Assembly (NCBI GenBank): GCA_001899205.1
Contig: MKVL01000010.1
Location: forward strand, 639,914 to 703,913
Direction: 5' to 3'
Length of the DNA: 64,000 bases
Source of the DNA: Mesorhizobium sp. 65-26
GTDB taxonomy: Bacteria > Pseudomonadota > Alphaproteobacteria > Rhizobiales > Rhizobiaceae
Of this stretch, positions 7,011 through 16,780 are shown in pieces; the first letter of the stretch is position 1; each line of letters opens with the position of its first letter. Both the position numbers and the translations under genes were made by a program. The notes beneath the pieces are model-generated. The model was not told the DNA's origin, did not search any database, and worked only from the letters and a program-made list of their open reading frames with translations.

Positions 7011-10000
7011 CTATGCCTCCCCGAACCCGCCAGGCGTCGGCGTGGTCACGATCACGGCCTCGCCGGCGTCGAGCGTGGTCTGATCGCAGGCCTTCAGGGT
7101 TTCGACCGAACCGTCATTGCGCCGGACCTTTGTCGAGCCGGGCTCGCCGTCGCCGCCGCCATCGAGCCCCTGGGGCGGGCGGTTGCGGTGGGAGGACAGG
7201 ATCGCACACTCCATTTCTTCCAGGAAGCGGATGGTGCGGCGGGTGCCGTCGCCGGCGCTCCATCTGCCCTTGCCGCGGGAGCCCTCGCGGATATGAAAAT
7301 CCTCAAGCAGCACGGGGAAACGAAGTTCCAGCACTTCCGGATCGGTGAGCCGCGAGTTGGTCATGTGGGTGTGCACGCCAGAAGTGCCGGCAAAGCCGCG
7401 CCCTGAATTCATGCGGCCGGCCGGCGAACCCGAGCAGATCGTCTCGTAATACTGGTAGCGCTTGTTGCCGAAGGTCAGGTTGTTCATCGTACCTTGCGCG
7501 TTGGCCATCGCGCCCATGGCGCCGAACAGGGCATTGGTGACGTGCTGCGAGGTCTCGACATTGCCGGCGACGACGGCGGCGGGGTAGGCGGGTTTCAGCA
7601 TCGAGCCTTCCGGGATGACGATGTTGATCGGCCTCAGGCAGCCGGCGTTCATCGGGATCATGTCCTCGACCATGACGCGGAAGGCGTAGAGAACGGCGGC
7701 TCGCGTCACCGGCTCGGGGGCATTGAAGTTGTTCTTCATGACCGGCGAGGTGCCGGTGAAGTCGACGGTTGCCTCGCGCTTGTGCCGATCGACCGATATC
7801 CTCACCTTGATCACCTGGCCGGTATCGGTGGGGTATTCGTATTGCGAGCTGTCCGGCAGGCGCTCCAGCACGCGGCGCACGCTCTCGGCGGCGTTGTCCT
7901 GCACATGGCCCATATACGCTTCGACGACGTCGAGGCCGAAATGCGCAACCATTCGGCGCAACTCGGCGACGCCCTTCTCGTTGGCGGCGATCTGCGCCTT
8001 GAGATCGGCAATGTTCTGGACCGGATTGCGCGCCGGCCAGGGATGGTCGGTGAGCAGCGTTTCCAGATCCTTCTCACGGAAGCGGCCGCGATCGACGACG
8101 CGGAAATTGTCGAACAAGACGCCTTCTTCGTCGACCGTGGTGGCCAGCGGCGTCATCGAACCGGGCGCGGTGCCGCCGATGTCGGCGTGGTGGCCGCGCG
8201 AGGCCGCCCAGAACAGGATTTGTTTGCGCGCATCGTCGAAAACCGGCGTCACCACCGTGATGTCGGGCAGGTGCGTGCCGCCATTGTAGGGCGCGTTGAG
8301 TGCGAACACGTCGCCCGGATGGATATCGCCCGAGTTGAGGCGGATGACGGTCTCGACCGACCGGTCCATGGAGCCGAGATGCACCGGCATGTGCGGCGCA
8401 TTGGCAACCAGAGCACCATGGCGGTCGAAGACCGCGCAGGAAAAATCGAGCCGTTCCTTGATGTTGACGGAGTAGGCGGTGTTCTGCAGCGTCACGCCCA
8501 TCTGCTCGGCGATCGACATGAAAAGGTTGTTGAACACCTCCAGCATGACCGGGTCGGCGCCCGTCTTTCCCGAGAGGCCGGTGCCCAGCGCGGCCTGGCG
8601 GCGCTTCTTCTCCACGCGCCGCAGCAGGACATGGTCCCTTGCGGTGATCCCGGCCTGCCAGCCCGGCTCGACGACGATGGTCTGGTTGGGCTCTATGACC
8701 AACGCCGGGCCGGCGACCTTATGCCCGGGCTTGAGGTCGCCACGGCGGAATATGCCGGCGTCACGCCAGGCGCCATCGGCAAAGATCGACCTGCTCTTCC
8801 AGGGGCTTGCGGCTGTCTCCTCCAGATCCGATTCAATCTCGTCGCGGCCGTGGGTTCCGCCATCGCTGCCTTCGACGCCGACCGCCTCGACGATCAACGG
8901 CTTGTTCTCGTAGACGAAGCCGAACTGTGCCTTGTGGGCGGCCTCGAAATCGTCCTTGGCGCGCAGGATGGAGCCATGGCCGAATGGCACGGGCAGCGCG
9001 CTGTCCGTGCCGTCATAGCGGATCTGCAGCACCGGCCGGGAGACGATGGCGGCCTCGGCGATGCCCTGTGCCGCGAGTTCCGCGACGACTGCATGGCGCA
9101 AGGTGGCGATGAGATCGTCGATTGCCGCCCTCGAGCTGTCGTTCAGCGGCTGGAGCAGCGCCTGCTGGCGCGAGGCGAAGACCGAGGACAGGCCGATGCC
9201 ATAGGCCGACAGCAGGCCGGAGAAGGGATGAATCAGCACCGACTCCATGCCGAGCGCGTCGGCGACAAGGCAGGCGTGCTGGCCGCCGGCGCCGCCAAAG
9301 CAGTTAAGGAGATATTCGGTGACGTCGTAGCCGCGCTGAACCGAGATCTTCTTGATGGCGTTGGCCATGTTCTCGACGGCGATGGTGACGAACCCCTCGG
9401 CGACCGCCTCGGGCGAGCGTCCGTCGCCGATCTCCGTGGCGAGCGCGGCGAACTTTTCCTGCACCGTCTCGACGTCGAGTGCCTCGTCCTGGCTGGGGCC
9501 GAAGATCGCCGGGAACAGGTCGGGCTGCAGCTTGCCCAGCATCACATTGGCGTCGGTGACGGCCAGCGGACCGCCGCGCCGGTAGGCGGCCGGTCCGGGA
9601 TTGGCGCCGGCCGAGTCCGGGCCGACGCGGAAGCGGCCGGCCTCGTAATGCAGGATCGAGCCGCCGCCGGCGGCGACGGTGTGGATGCGCATCATCGGCG
9701 CGCGCACGCGCACCCCGGCGACCTCGGTGTCGAAGGCGCGTTCATATTCGCCGTCATAGTGGGCCACGTCGGTCGAGGTGCCGCCCATGTCGAAGCCGAT
9801 CACCTTGTCGAAACCGGCGAGCCTGGCCGTCTCGACCATACCGACGACGCCGCCTGCCGGACCGGAAAGCAGCGCGTCCTTGCCCTGGAACATGTCGGCG
9901 GCGGTGAGGCCGCCCGACGACATCATGAACATCAGCCGAGGTGTTTCAGCCGACCGCTCCTTGCCCGGAGACAGAATGCCGAGCTCCGTCGCGACCCTTT

Positions 10001-10670
10001 GCACATAGCGCGACAGGATGGGCGACAGATAGGCGTCGACCACCGTTGTATCGCCACGCCCGACCAGCTTGATCAGCGGCGAAACCTCATGGCTCACGGA
10101 GACCTGGCCGAAGCCGAGCTTGCGGCAGACCTTGGCCACGGCCTTTTCATGCTCGGGGTATTTCCAGGCATGCATGAAGACGATGGCGACGGCGTCGATG
10201 CCGTCGGCTCTGGCCTGCTCGATCGCGGGGCGGCAGGCCGCGATGTCGAGCAGGCGCTCGACGCAGCCATCGGCACGCACGCGCTCGTCGATTTCTATCA
10301 CCCGCTCATAGAGCTGTTCGGGCAGGATGATCTCCTTGGCGAAGATGTCAGGACGCGCCTGGTAGGCGATGCGCAGCGCGTCGCGAAACCCCCTGGTGAT
10401 CAACAGCAGGACACGGTCGCCCTTGCGCTCCAGCAGCGCATTGGTGGCCACCGTCGTGCCCATCTTGATCTCGCCGACGCGGTCCGACGCGATCGGCGCG
10501 CCGCCTGCCATACCCAGCAGGTCGCGGATGCCCTGGATGGCGGCGTCGGCATAGGCTTCCGGATTTTCGGAAAGCAGCTTTCGTGGATGCAGCAGGCCTT
10601 GCGGGTCACGTCCGATGACGTCGGTAAACGTGCCGCCGCGGTCGATCCAGAAATCCCACTTGGCGCTCAT
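7011..10670 (-). CDS. oplA: 5-oxoprolinase / hydantoinase A-B fusion protein
   Basis: A 1219-residue single-chain protein, the length expected for ATP-dependent 5-oxoprolinase-type enzymes, which open cyclic amides such as 5-oxoproline to glutamate. Order: hydantoinase A N-terminal domain with the ATPase motif DRGGTFTDV (residues 10-18), hydantoinase A core with [11 protein letters not shown] and the [11 protein letters not shown] region (about 200-500), C-terminal linker, then hydantoinase B from about residue 690 ([17 protein letters not shown]; later FTGTSP) to the end. The start at 10670 has GGGAGCGGACC upstream. Bacterial hydantoinases often have separate HyuA and HyuB chains; here they are fused. 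The exact substrate (5-oxoproline or N-methylhydantoin) cannot be read from sequence. Confidence 0.88.
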   Translation of the reverse strand: MSAKWDFWIDRGGTFTDVIGRDPQGLLHPRKLLSENPEAYADAAIQGIRDLLGMAGGAPIASDRVGEIKMGTTVATNALLERKGDRVLLLITRGFRDALRIAYQARPDIFAKEIILPEQLYERVIEIDERVRADGCVERLLDIAACRPAIEQARADGIDAVAIVFMHAWKYPEHEKAVAKVCRKLGFGQVSVSHEVSPLIKLVGRGDTTVVDAYLSPILSRYVQRVATELGILSPGKERSAETPRLMFMMSSGGLTAADMFQGKDALLSGPAGGVVGMVETARLAGFDKVIGFDMGGTSTDVAHYDGEYERAFDTEVAGVRVRAPMMRIHTVAAGGGSILHYEAGRFRVGPDSAGANPGPAAYRRGGPLAVTDANVMLGKLQPDLFPAIFGPSQDEALDVETVQEKFAALATEIGDGRSPEAVAEGFVTIAVENMANAIKKISVQRGYDVTEYLLNCFGGAGGQHACLVADALGMESVLIHPFSGLLSAYGIGLSSVFASRQQALLQPLNDSSRAAIDDLIATLRHAVVAELAAQGIAEAAIVSRPVLQIRYDGTDSALPVPFGHGSILRAKDDFEAAHKAQFGFVYENKPLIVEAVGVEGSDGGTHGRDEIESDLEETAASPWKSRSIFADGAWRDAGIFRRGDLKPGHKVAGPALVIEPNQTIVVEPGWQAGITARDHVLLRRVEKKRRQAALGTGLSGKTGADPVMLEVFNNLFMSIAEQMGVTLQNTAYSVNIKERLDFSCAVFDRHGALVANAPHMPVHLGSMDRSVETVIRLNSGDIHPGDVFALNAPYNGGTHLPDITVVTPVFDDARKQILFWAASRGHHADIGGTAPGSMTPLATTVDEEGVLFDNFRVVDRGRFREKDLETLLTDHPWPARNPVQNIADLKAQIAANEKGVAELRRMVAHFGLDVVEAYMGHVQDNAAESVRRVLERLPDSSQYEYPTDTGQVIKVRISVDRHKREATVDFTGTSPVMKNNFNAPEPVTRAAVLYAFRVMVEDMIPMNAGCLRPINIVIPEGSMLKPAYPAAVVAGNVETSQHVTNALFGAMGAMANAQGTMNNLTFGNKRYQYYETICSGSPAGRMNSGRGFAGTSGVHTHMTNSRLTDPEVLELRFPVLLEDFHIREGSRGKGRWSAGDGTRRTIRFLEEMECAILSSHRNRPPQGLDGGGDGEPGSTKVRRNDGSVETLKACDQTTLDAGEAVIVTTPTPGGFGEA

Positions 10671-10918
10671 GCGGTCCGCTCCCGAAACGTCTCATGCATG
10701 CCTCTGTTAGTCCCTGCGACGGCGGCCGGCAACGGCGGCCGCGTGGTTCCGGTGCAAGCGCTCCACCGGGCATCCCGAAAGGGCGCTGTCGGCCTGGAAG
10801 CATGCAGGCCCGAGATGTTACAGGCGGATACGCAATGTGACGAAACTCACGAGACAGTGATGCATTTTCATTTCAACCGCCCACACGGGAGCTTGGGCGT
10901 TGTTGAAGGAGAGATGTG

Positions 10919-11119
10919 ATGAAAAAGTTCATTCTTGCCTCTGTGTCGGCTCTGGCACTGCTTGGCGTCGCTGCTTGCAGCGACAGCGGAACCGACAAGA
11001 CCACCACGCAGAGCACCACGCCGCCTGCGACCGAGCAGCCGGCGAAGCCTGCCGACAATTCCGGCACCATGAAGCCGGCCCAGCCCGCGCAGCCAGCTCC
11101 GGCCGCTCCGGCGCAGTAG
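10919..11119 (+). CDS. Small secreted lipoprotein, Pro/Ala-rich
   Basis: A 66-residue protein: a lysine-rich start (MKKFILAS), hydrophobic segment and lipobox LGVAAC with lipidated Cys at about residue 20, then a mature part of about 46 residues made almost only of Thr, Pro, Ala and Gln (repeated PAQPA). This low-complexity tail suggests a flexible surface lipoprotein without a folded domain. The ATG at 10919 has AAGGAG 6 bp upstream; GTG at 10916 is in frame but poorly spaced. It is monocistronic, closed by the terminator at 11139-11163. Function unknown. Confidence 0.8.
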   Translation: MKKFILASVSALALLGVAACSDSGTDKTTTQSTTPPATEQPAKPADNSGTMKPAQPAQPAPAAPAQ

Positions 11120-11138
11120 GGACATCGCACTGATGGAG

Positions 11139-11163
11139 AAGCCGGCCTTCGGGCCGGCTTTTT
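11139..11163 (+). terminator. Rho-independent terminator of the small lipoprotein gene
   Basis: The stem AAGCCGGCC pairs with GGCCGGCTT around a TTCG tetraloop and is followed by a T run (11159-11163). It is one of the two clearest intrinsic terminators in the window and lies 20 bp after the lipoprotein stop. Confidence 0.9.
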
Positions 11164-11270
11164 GCTGTCCGCTGCCGGTTGCCGGAGCCTTCGCGCCATG
11201 GCCTTGAGGCCGCGCACTCCCTTCGAAAATCATTTTTTGCTTTTTGGAGGTCATGCGCTAAGAAGCTCCC

Positions 11271-11990
11271 ATGTCGATTTGGGACCGCCTCGGCGACTTC
11301 ATCCTCCGTGTATCGTCCTCAGCTTCGTCCGGTGTCGCCGACGTGGTCGAAGCCGTGCGCACGGTATTCTCTGGCGACGCGGATTTGCGCCGTCGCGTCG
11401 CCTTTTCCGTGGCGATGATCGCTTTGTCGGCCAAGATGGCCAAGGCGGATGGCATCGTCACCCAGGACGAGGTGCGCGCCTTCCAGGAAATTTTCGAGGT
11501 GCCCGCGCAGGAGCAGCGGCATGTCGCGCGGCTGTTCGACCTCGCCAAACAGGACGTCGCCGGTTTCGAGATTTATGCCGAGCGCATGGCGCAGCTCTGC
11601 GGCTCCGGGCACAACAATTGCGTGATGCTGGAGGATATTCTCGACGGACTGTTCCACATCGCCAAGGCCGATGGGCTGGTGCATGAGCGCGAGGGGCAAT
11701 TCCTGCACCGCATCGCCGAGATCTTCCATATCGACGAGGCGCACTACCAGACGATCCTGTCGAGGCACGTGAACCTCGGCGCCGGCGATCCCTATGCAGT
11801 ACTCGGAATCGGGCGCGACAAGCCGTTCGAGGAGGTCCGCAAACGATATCGCAAGCTGGTTCTGGACAACCATCCCGACCGGCTGATCGCACGCGGCCTG
11901 CCGCAGGAATTCATCAAGATCGCCACCACCCGGCTCGCCGCCATCAATGCCGCCTACGAGATGATCGAGCGGGGCTTGAAGCACGCATGA
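11271..11990 (+). CDS. TerB-like / J-domain (DjlA-type) co-chaperone
   Basis: The 239-residue protein combines an N-terminal helical TerB/DjlA-like domain (about 45-165, with the internal near-repeat KMAKADGIVT and HIAKADGLVH) and a C-terminal J domain (about 172-235) with the diagnostic HPD motif at residues 201-203. J domains stimulate DnaK ATPase. Unlike E. coli DjlA, no N-terminal membrane helix is seen, so the protein is probably cytosolic or peripherally bound. Its stop overlaps the amidase start (ATGA), so both are likely one operon, possibly linking chaperone activity with cell-wall recycling or stress. Start at 11271 follows a TTTTTGGAGGTC-type ribosome site at some distance. Confidence 0.87.
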   Translation: MSIWDRLGDFILRVSSSASSGVADVVEAVRTVFSGDADLRRRVAFSVAMIALSAKMAKADGIVTQDEVRAFQEIFEVPAQEQRHVARLFDLAKQDVAGFEIYAERMAQLCGSGHNNCVMLEDILDGLFHIAKADGLVHEREGQFLHRIAEIFHIDEAHYQTILSRHVNLGAGDPYAVLGIGRDKPFEEVRKRYRKLVLDNHPDRLIARGLPQEFIKIATTRLAAINAAYEMIERGLKHA

Positions 11991-12736
11991 GCGGCTTCAC
12001 GCCCGACGCGCCAGGGGCCGAGGTGAGGGTTTCGCCCAATTTCGGCCCGCGCCGCGAGACGCTTGTGCCCGACATGATCGTGCTACACTACACCGGCATG
12101 GCGACTGGCGCTGGCGCCGAGGCTTGGCTCTGCGACCCCGCCAGCGAGGTTTCGTCGCACTATCTCGTCCATGAGGATGGCCGGGTCGTGCAGATGGTGA
12201 GGGAGAGCGACCGCGCCTGGCACGCCGGCAAGAGTTCCTGGTTCGGTCGTACCGACATCAACTCGTGTTCGGTCGGCATGGAGATCGTCAATCCCGGCCA
12301 TTCGCTGGGCTACCCCGGCTTTCCCCGCCGGCAGATCGAAGCCGTAATTGAACTGTGCAAGGGGATTGCAGCGCGTCACGCGATCCCGGCGCGGCGCGTG
12401 CTAGCGCATTCCGACGTCGCTCCGGGGCGCAAGATCGATCCCGGCGAAAAGTTCCCGTGGCGACAATTGTTCGCAGCCGGCGTCGGGCATCTCGTCGTCG
12501 CATCGCCGATCCGCGGTGGTCCCGCGCTACGGCAAGGCGATACCGGCCCGGCCGTGGAGACGTTGCAGTCCATGCTTGGCCTCTATGGCTATGGCGTTGA
12601 GATATCAGGTATTTTCGACCAGCAGACGCGAATCGTGGTCGAGGCTTTCCAGCGCCATTTCCGACCACGCCTGGTCGATGGCCAGGCCGATGGTTCGACA
12701 TTGCGGACCCTGGAGAGGCTGCTGGCCTCCAAATAG
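11987..12736 (+). CDS. N-acetylmuramoyl-L-alanine amidase (AmpD-like) with peptidoglycan-binding domain
   Basis: A 249-residue amidase_2 protein. The catalytic zinc ligands are visible as VLHYTG (His near 34), the central HYLVHEDG region, and LAHSDVAPGRKIDPG (His and Asp), matching the AmpD/AmiD pattern. A C-terminal PG_binding_1 domain (about 175-245, DTGPAVETLQ) follows. There is no signal peptide, as for cytosolic AmpD, which cleaves anhydro-muropeptides in recycling; but the binding domain is more typical of AmiD-like enzymes acting on the wall. It overlaps the J-domain gene by 4 bp. Confidence 0.88.
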   Translation: MSGFTPDAPGAEVRVSPNFGPRRETLVPDMIVLHYTGMATGAGAEAWLCDPASEVSSHYLVHEDGRVVQMVRESDRAWHAGKSSWFGRTDINSCSVGMEIVNPGHSLGYPGFPRRQIEAVIELCKGIAARHAIPARRVLAHSDVAPGRKIDPGEKFPWRQLFAAGVGHLVVASPIRGGPALRQGDTGPAVETLQSMLGLYGYGVEISGIFDQQTRIVVEAFQRHFRPRLVDGQADGSTLRTLERLLASK

Positions 12737-12919
12737 TTTTTGCTGGCTTTAAGTTACAGCCTGTCACGCAATGTGAATTGCCTCGCCTTCATTGCCGCCA
12801 AATCGCGCTTCAAATGGCAATCCGTGCAAGCCGCCGATGTATCTTCCTCCCCGATATGGCGGCACTAGTCAGTGTTGCTGTGCGAAGTTATTTGCACGGT
12901 TCAAGAAGAACAGGATCAC

Positions 12920-13606
12920 ATGCAGAAATTGACCGTTTTGACGGCAGCTGTTGCTGTCGGCGTGATGACTTTTGCCTTGGGTACGGCAAATGCGGAACCC
13001 TGGAACCCCCGCGCCGATCAAGGCTTCCCTTCCATGCCGGCAAAGAGTGCCGCGACCGCCGCCGCCTCGATAAAGAAAGCCAAGGCCACCAAGGTCGAGA
13101 GGGTCAGCGCAAGAAAGGCTGTTAAGGTAACGGTTCGGCGCAAGGCAAAACGGACAAGCATCGCCATCGATCCGACCACGACGGCCTCGATCGCGCCCAG
13201 GATCGCGGCGCCCGCGGCCGGCGTCCAGTACGCCGCGATCGTCGCCCGCTATGCCTCGAGTTACGGCGTGCCGGCCTCGCTCGCGCATGCCGTCATCAAG
13301 ATCGAGAGCAACTACCGGCCCAATATGGTCGGCAATGCCGGAGAGATCGGCCTGATGCAGATCAAGCCGGCGACGGCGCGCATGATGGGCTACAGCGGCT
13401 CCGTCAGGGGCCTCTACGATCCCGACACCAACATCAAATACGGTATGAAGTACCTGGCGATGGCGCGCGAGCTTGCCGGTGGGACCACTTGCGGCACGAT
13501 CCTCAAGTACAATGCCGGCCATGGCGCGACGCGGATGAACCCGATCTCGGCGGCCTATTGCAGCAAGGTCAAGGTGCAGATGGCCGCGCTCGGCTCGCCG
13601 GCATAA
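12920..13606 (+). CDS. Secreted lytic transglycosylase, SLT domain
   Basis: A 228-residue protein with signal peptide (about 1-24, ending ANA), a basic Lys/Arg-rich linker (about 45-80) and a C-terminal SLT (goose-lysozyme-like) domain. The catalytic Glu lies in HAVIKIESNYRP, followed by the conserved GLMQIKPATA and the later Ala-Tyr-Cys end. The ATG at 12920 is preferred over the upstream in-frame start at 12872 because it opens with a proper signal peptide; the ribosome site (CAGGA) is moderate. It is the third peptidoglycan-cleaving gene in this arm of the window. Confidence 0.87.
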   Translation: MQKLTVLTAAVAVGVMTFALGTANAEPWNPRADQGFPSMPAKSAATAAASIKKAKATKVERVSARKAVKVTVRRKAKRTSIAIDPTTTASIAPRIAAPAAGVQYAAIVARYASSYGVPASLAHAVIKIESNYRPNMVGNAGEIGLMQIKPATARMMGYSGSVRGLYDPDTNIKYGMKYLAMARELAGGTTCGTILKYNAGHGATRMNPISAAYCSKVKVQMAALGSPA

Positions 13607-13633
13607 TAAGGCGGAGGTTTCCCGCTTTTTCGT

Positions 13634-13663
13634 TTGCGTTTTCGGACGTGAACCCCTTTATAC
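13634..13663 (+). promoter_or_regulatory. Putative rnpB promoter
   Basis: TTGCGT (13634-13639) and TTATAC (13658-13663) are separated by 18 bp. The expected start of transcription, about 6 bp downstream, coincides with the predicted 5' end of RNase P RNA at 13669. Confidence 0.6.
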
Positions 13664-13668
13664 GCCTT

Positions 13669-14065
13669 GCCAGCCGGCCGGGCGGCCGCACGCGCGAGAG
13701 CCGAAAGGTTGCGTGTGAGGAAAGTCCGGGCTCCATGGAGACACGGTGCCGGCTAACGGCCGGCGGGGGCGACCCCAGGGAAAGTGCCACAGAAAGCAAA
13801 CCGCCACGGATATCCGTGGCAAGGGTGAAAGGGTGGGGTAAGAGCCCACCGCGCGCCTGGCAACAGGGGCGGCACGGCAAACCCCACCGGGAGCAAAACC
13901 GAATAGGGGCGGTGCGAGGGGAAACCCTCGAGGGCTGTTTCCGGCCCACCGCCCGGGTAGGTTGCGTGAGGCGCATGGCAACATGCGCCCAAGATGAATG
14001 GCCGCCACGTTCCCGCTCCGCAAGGGGCGGGGGCCATACAGAACCCGGCTTACAGGCCGGCTGGC
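13669..14065 (+). ncRNA. rnpB: RNase P RNA (bacterial type A)
   Basis: The catalytic RNA of RNase P, which removes 5' leaders from tRNA precursors. Recognised from the universally conserved core GAGGAAAGTCCGGGCTCC near 13718, the ACAGAAAGCAAACCGCC element near 13791, the GGTGAAAGGGTGGGGTAAGAG region and the 3' ACAGAACCCGGCTTA element. The ends were set by helix P1: GCCAGCCGGCC at 13669-13679 pairs perfectly with GGCCGGCTGGC at 14055-14065. Length of about 397 nt fits alphaproteobacteria. The 3' end is one base from the stop codon of the convergent gene at 14067, so unprocessed transcripts must run into that gene in antisense. Confidence 0.95.
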
Positions 14066-14066
14066 A

Positions 14067-15578
14067 TCACTTCAGGGGTGGAGGCACCACCGGTGGATCG
14101 AGCAACTGGATCACCGGCGGGATCTGCTGGGCGGGCATCTCGTCGCCCAGCTTGAACGTGCCGCCGTCGTGGGCGGTGTCGGCCGGAACGTAGATGACCC
14201 ACCGTTCGGTGACGTTCTGGGTGCGCTCGCCGACCACATCGCCATATTCGAAATGCAGTTTTTCTCCGGTCGGGCAGGCGGGGCCGCCCTTGCAGACGAT
14301 GGTGATGTCGAGATCGTAGACGGCGTAGTCGGTTATGTTGACTGTGCCACTGCGGTAATAGGTGACCTTCATGATGCCCATGGCGGGCAGGGCTCCCTTC
14401 TCGCCGGTCGTGCCATGCGGCGAACCCGAACCGGTGCCTCCCGGTGACACAGACGACGGCCCTGCCTCGCCCGATGACGTCTCCCGTTGCCATTTCGGGA
14501 ACATTCCGGAAATGTCTGACTTCCACTGTGCCGTGCTGAACGAGCGCGGCCCGCTCAACGTATGCGTTTCGGTGCAGTTGCACCCGGCGGCGAGCTTATC
14601 CCTGGTCCAGTCATTGAAAGCGGTCTTCACGATCGCCGCATACGAGCCCTTGTCGCCGGGATTCTTTGGCGGCGGCCGGATAATCGGCATGCTGGGATCG
14701 GGCGCGAAAGCAGGACCGCCCTTGACGGGCTTGTCGTCACGCAGGATCGGCGGTTTGTCATCGCGCAGGATCGGAGGCCCGTCGTCCCGCCACTGGGGTG
14801 GCGGATTGGGCCGGTTGCCATCGGCGCGCCCGGCTTCGTCGCGCAGATAGCCGCCGACCAGCAGCAGGTCCGGCGCGTCCGGGTGGACCGCGAATTCGCC
14901 GATCGCCAGCCTGATGCCACGGGTCGTCATCCGCGAAATCCCCAGCGCCTGGGCGAGTTGTTCTACCCTGCTCGCCTGCGCGGCAGCCTGGATCGGCCCT
15001 GTGCCGGCGTCGATGAGGGCGTGGGCCATCCTGTCCGCGGAAAACTCCGATGTCTCATGCTTCGAATTGACGACGGCGATGCCTGGCATTGTCTCCTCCC
15101 TCGTATCGGTGACTGCTTGCGCGGACGCCGCCGCCGGCCGCTCCGGGAGGGAGCAGTGGAATTCGCGCCTGGCGTCTTCTTCAAAGCCGATGGGCTCCAG
15201 ATAGGAACCGTCCTTCGTCCACCACCCCTCGATGTCGCCTTCCTCGTTCCAGAACAGGTCGATGTCGTTGGCCCCGGGTGGTGGAGCGACGCCCGGGCGA
15301 GGCACGATCTGGCCATTGGCGGAAAAGTGCAGGTCGTTGGTGCCGAACGGCAGCACAAAGCCGCCATTCGGGAGAAAGAACCGGTTGCGCGTCCAGCAAC
15401 CGAAGCCGCCCAGCCCGCCCATAAAGAAGATGCGCACGTCATTGGCGCCAGCGGGGCCGGTTTCCGTGCCGATCACCGCGCCATTTCTGGTGAAGACGAT
15501 CAGCGGCAGAGGAGGTGGCGCGCCAATCGCCACCGGTTGACCAGCGCGCGGCTTGTCCATGCTCCTTCGGGCTGCCAT
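14067..15578 (-). CDS. Hypothetical 503-residue protein with PPILRDDK repeats
   Basis: I do not recognise this protein. It has no signal peptide or membrane segment. The first 130 residues contain repeated short Gly/Asn-Asp motifs (GANDVRIFF, GTNDLHFS, GANDIDLFWNEEGDIEGWW), suggesting a small beta-repeat domain. A linker around residues 262-290 holds PPILRDDK in tandem, encoded by a 24-bp DNA repeat. The C-terminal half has several Cys (CNCTE, CKGGPACP) and a Pro-rich end. The ATG at 15578 has a strong GGAGGGG site. Good codon bias supports a real gene. It converges on rnpB with a 1-bp gap. Confidence 0.75.
   Translation of the reverse strand: MAARRSMDKPRAGQPVAIGAPPPLPLIVFTRNGAVIGTETGPAGANDVRIFFMGGLGGFGCWTRNRFFLPNGGFVLPFGTNDLHFSANGQIVPRPGVAPPPGANDIDLFWNEEGDIEGWWTKDGSYLEPIGFEEDARREFHCSLPERPAAASAQAVTDTREETMPGIAVVNSKHETSEFSADRMAHALIDAGTGPIQAAAQASRVEQLAQALGISRMTTRGIRLAIGEFAVHPDAPDLLLVGGYLRDEAGRADGNRPNPPPQWRDDGPPILRDDKPPILRDDKPVKGGPAFAPDPSMPIIRPPPKNPGDKGSYAAIVKTAFNDWTRDKLAAGCNCTETHTLSGPRSFSTAQWKSDISGMFPKWQRETSSGEAGPSSVSPGGTGSGSPHGTTGEKGALPAMGIMKVTYYRSGTVNITDYAVYDLDITIVCKGGPACPTGEKLHFEYGDVVGERTQNVTERWVIYVPADTAHDGGTFKLGDEMPAQQIPPVIQLLDPPVVPPPLK
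14731..14790. repeat. 24-bp tandem repeat inside the 503-residue ORF
   Basis: Copies at 14731-14754 and 14755-14778 differ at four positions, and a partial third follows to about 14790. In the coding frame they give repeated PPILRDDK octapeptides. Confidence 0.8.
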
Positions 15579-15664
15579 GGATCCCCTCCAGGCAGTATAT
15601 TAGCATCTTCTTTTATTGCCGTCAGCGTCCCTGCGAGCGGCAGTCGCTCATTTTTGCGACGTGA

Positions 15665-16780
15665 TCAGCGCTCGGCTGCTTCCAGCGAAGTTTCGATTGC
15701 CTTCCAGAGCTCCTCGACCGGTTCGCAGCCGACCGACAGGCGCACGAAGCCCGGCGGCACGGCGTCGCCCCGCTTGGAGCGGCGTTCGGCCGATGTGTGG
15801 ACGCCGCCGAAGGAGGTCGTGGAATGCATCAGGGCGCAGCCGTCGATGAAGGCTTCCGCCTTGGCTTCCGTGGCCAGTTCGAACGAAACCAGGAAGCCGA
15901 AGCGCTCCATCTGGGCACGGGCGAGGTTGTGGGACGGATCGCCTTCCAGGCCGGGATAGCGCAGGCCGGTGATCGCCTTGTGTGCCTGCAGTCGGCGCGC
16001 GATCGTCTCGGCGCTGGAGCACATGCGGTCGAAGCGGACTTCGAGCGTCTCCAGGCCGCGATGCAGCAGCCAGGCTTCGAACGGGCCGGGGATCGCGCCA
16101 GCCGCCTGGCGCCATTCACGGACGGCGGCGACAACCGCCTCGTCGCGGCTGGCGACATGCCCGAACAGCACGTCGGAATGACCGTTGGGCGCCTTGGTGT
16201 CGGCGGCGACGACGATGTCGGCGCCGAGATCGAGCGGGCGCTGACCAAACGGCGTCATCGTGGTGTTGTCGACCACGAAGCGCGCTCCGGCCTTGCGGGT
16301 GGCCGCCGCCACGGCGGCGATATCGCAGATGTCGAGCCTCGGATTGGACGGGGTCTCGACGAAGACGAGGCTGTAGCCGTCGAACCCGCCATCGAGGAAG
16401 GTGGCGGTCGGCCGTTCGTCATAGGCGACGCCGAACGGCTTCAGGAAGCGCTCGGCGAGAGCCCTTGTCGCGTGATAACCGTCCGCCGGCAGGAGCACAC
16501 GGTCGCCAGCCTTGAGCAGGGCGAAGAAGACCGCCGAGATCGCCGCCATGCCGGAGGGGAAGCCGACCGTCGGCGCGCCCTCCAGATGCGACAGCACTTC
16601 CTCCAGCGCGTCCCAGGTCGGATTGCTGAAGCGCCCGTACTGATTGAAGCCGGTGGAGTCACCCGGCGTGTGGAAGATCGCGGCCATGGTCAGCGGCAGG
16701 GGGATGGGATCGCCCCTGGTCAGCCCGTCGCTGCGCAGGTGGGCGAGCGAGGCGGCGCGTGATCCGGCGGTTTCAGACAT
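15665..16780 (-). CDS. Cys/Met metabolism PLP-dependent enzyme (cystathionine gamma-lyase/synthase family)
   Basis: A 371-residue fold-type I PLP enzyme of the trans-sulfuration family. Visible elements: the substrate/PLP region YGRFSNPTWDALE (about 48-60), the phosphate-binding FPSGMAAISA (74-83), ETPSNP (142-147), the Asp contacting PLP in VVDNT (169-173), and the Schiff-base Lys196 in ADTKAPNGHSD. The last motif is usually SxTKyxxGHSD, so Asp replaces Ser two residues before the lysine. Members are gamma-lyases, gamma-synthases or methionine gamma-lyases; sequence alone does not decide. The gene is divergent from the dcw cluster, with 600 bp between. Confidence 0.85.
   Translation of the reverse strand: MSETAGSRAASLAHLRSDGLTRGDPIPLPLTMAAIFHTPGDSTGFNQYGRFSNPTWDALEEVLSHLEGAPTVGFPSGMAAISAVFFALLKAGDRVLLPADGYHATRALAERFLKPFGVAYDERPTATFLDGGFDGYSLVFVETPSNPRLDICDIAAVAAATRKAGARFVVDNTTMTPFGQRPLDLGADIVVAADTKAPNGHSDVLFGHVASRDEAVVAAVREWRQAAGAIPGPFEAWLLHRGLETLEVRFDRMCSSAETIARRLQAHKAITGLRYPGLEGDPSHNLARAQMERFGFLVSFELATEAKAEAFIDGCALMHSTTSFGGVHTSAERRSKRGDAVPPGFVRLSVGCEPVEELWKAIETSLEAAER

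Noticed and set aside
7494-10919. 1141-codon open frame antisense to the 5-oxoprolinase gene
   Set aside because: It is a shadow of the GC-rich coding strand: the opposite frame has clear hydantoinase motifs, while this one gives a low-complexity Arg/His/Asp/Gly-rich product without domains.
12764-12784. CTGTCAC-like sequence near 12764 as a second Pho box
   Set aside because: The partner half-site 11 bp away does not match CTGTCAT.
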